This document shows positions 63,146 to 64,000 of a stretch of 64,000 nt of DNA, in pieces. Position 1 is the first letter of the stretch; each line of letters begins with the position of its first letter. Under the pieces are notes generated by a model. The model was not told the DNA's origin. It was given only the letters and a program-made list of their open reading frames with translations, and did no database searches. This stretch comes from Dendrophyllia cribrosa. Its lineage: Eukaryota; Cnidaria; Anthozoa; Scleractinia; Dendrophylliidae. The translations under genes were made by a program, and so were the position numbers. The stretch is taken from NCBI GenBank assembly GCA_024195265.1, contig JAJLRJ010000002.1, positions 53,223,907 to 53,287,906 of the forward strand, read 5' to 3'.

Positions 63146-63758
63146 CCTGCGCGTTTTCTTCTCTCGACGGGTGGCTTTAAAATTATCCAAGCTAGTTTGT
63201 CGATAGTGTTGCAGTACACGGTAACATAGCTTTCTGCTAGTATAACTTTCATTGTAAAAGACGAGATTTATGCCAGAGAAGTTTCCTCATTTTCAAGTGT
63301 TTACCAAAGTGCTGAAAGTAGGAATGTTCGGGCTTTCAAAATGACAAGTAAAAATGTACCTTTAAGGTACATTTCATAAAGTACAGGGGGGGGGGGGTGG
63401 GCTATGAAAAATTGGGGGTGGGTCACTATTTTTTAACACGTTAAAAAGGGTGGGTCAGGAAAAATAATGCACTGCATTAGGGGTGGGTCATGTTAAATTC
63501 TTCACATATCACTACGTACAAACGCTAGTAAAATCTTTTTTTTAATAATAAATCTAATTTTCCACATTAATCCAACTTTATATGACAACAGGAATTCACA
63601 TATTAAATATTTTGTTTCTATTTATGTACAGTCTTTAAATGTGAAGAGTAGTCACGCGGGAAACATTTTATAGTATAAAATCTAGAACAAAGCTTTACTG
63701 TGTGTTCATAAACCTAACTTATGTTAACATATTTTTTAATATCTTCTTCTTGTCATCC

Positions 63759-63836
63759 TTAGTCATCTTCACCATTACCATCACCCTCAGAAGCATTACT
63801 ATCCTCCTCCTCCTCGTCCTCCTCCTCCTTCTCATT

Positions 63837-63867
<31 letters not shown>

Positions 63868-64000
63868 CTATCATCTATAGCACTCAATACAACTGGTGAC
63901 ACGTTTGCTCTGATTGTTTCAGTAGCATCCACTGTAAATTTACCTTTACTTATTAATAGTTTTAACCACCTACTATCTCTCTTTGTTAAGGTGTTAAGGC
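63759..64000 (-). CDS. C-terminal end of an unrecognised protein with an acidic tail (partial)
   Basis: The minus-strand frame is open from the right edge of the window to a TAA at 63761-63759 (79 codons visible). It reads LTKRDSRWLKLLISKGKFTV, DATETIRANVSPVVLSAID, then a run of ten Asp broken by one Ser, NEKEEEDEEEED, and SNASEGDGNGEDD. The acidic stretch lies in an (ATC)n tract. The preceding ~45 codons are not repetitive and look coding. The start and upstream exons lie outside the window. I do not recognise the family. Acidic tails are common in nucleolar and chromatin proteins, but function cannot be inferred. Confidence 0.4.

Overview
This is animal nuclear DNA, AT-rich and full of introns and short foldback transposons. 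Gene content (UBA3, xylulokinase, MED10, two class IV-like sirtuins) and the MITE and SINE repertoire suggest a cnidarian, most likely a stony coral. The species cannot be fixed from sequence alone. No bacterial, operon-type, CRISPR, rRNA or convincing tRNA features were seen.

Layout. (1) 0.6-16.8 kb, minus strand: a complete 18-exon UBA3 gene (NEDD8-activating E1 catalytic subunit). Its introns are loaded with MITEs, including a 2.1-kb TTAA-flanked element nested inside another repeat. (2) 17.1-21.4 kb, plus strand, head-to-head with UBA3: a three-exon gene that joins an unrecognised N-terminal region of about 230 residues to a sirtuin core. An in-frame TGA separates the core from a C-terminal extension that is still open and still recognisable. 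(3) 25.0-26.4 kb, plus strand: a paralogous sirtuin whose coding region is one uninterrupted exon and which keeps the same extension without a stop. (4) 30.2-35.1 kb, minus strand: a complete five-exon xylulokinase (XYLB), head-to-head with (5) a single-exon RRM plus Gly/Arg/Tyr-rich RNA-binding protein at 35.3-35.9 kb. (6) 39.0-44.0 kb, plus strand: a complete four-exon MED10 (Mediator middle module). (7) 44-64 kb: a repeat-dominated region. It holds a 5'-truncated, frameshifted LINE (47.3-48.9 kb), a duplicated ~3-kb unit carrying 42-bp minisatellite arrays and 347-bp repeats (50.0-55.6 kb), nested foldback elements, a damaged ZAD-like exon (57.0-57.5 kb) and a repeat cluster at 60-62 kb. 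At the right edge is the C-terminal end of an unrecognised acidic-tailed reading frame on the minus strand.

How the genes relate. Two gene pairs (UBA3/sirtuin A and XYLB/RRM) face each other across about 0.3 kb and probably share bidirectional promoters. No pathway links the neighbours. The tandem sirtuins are the only paralogous pair. The most interesting leads are the in-frame TGA in sirtuin A, its novel N-terminal fusion, the long G/C homopolymers placed in introns, and the layered TE insertions, several of which are proved by occupied versus empty sites inside this window.
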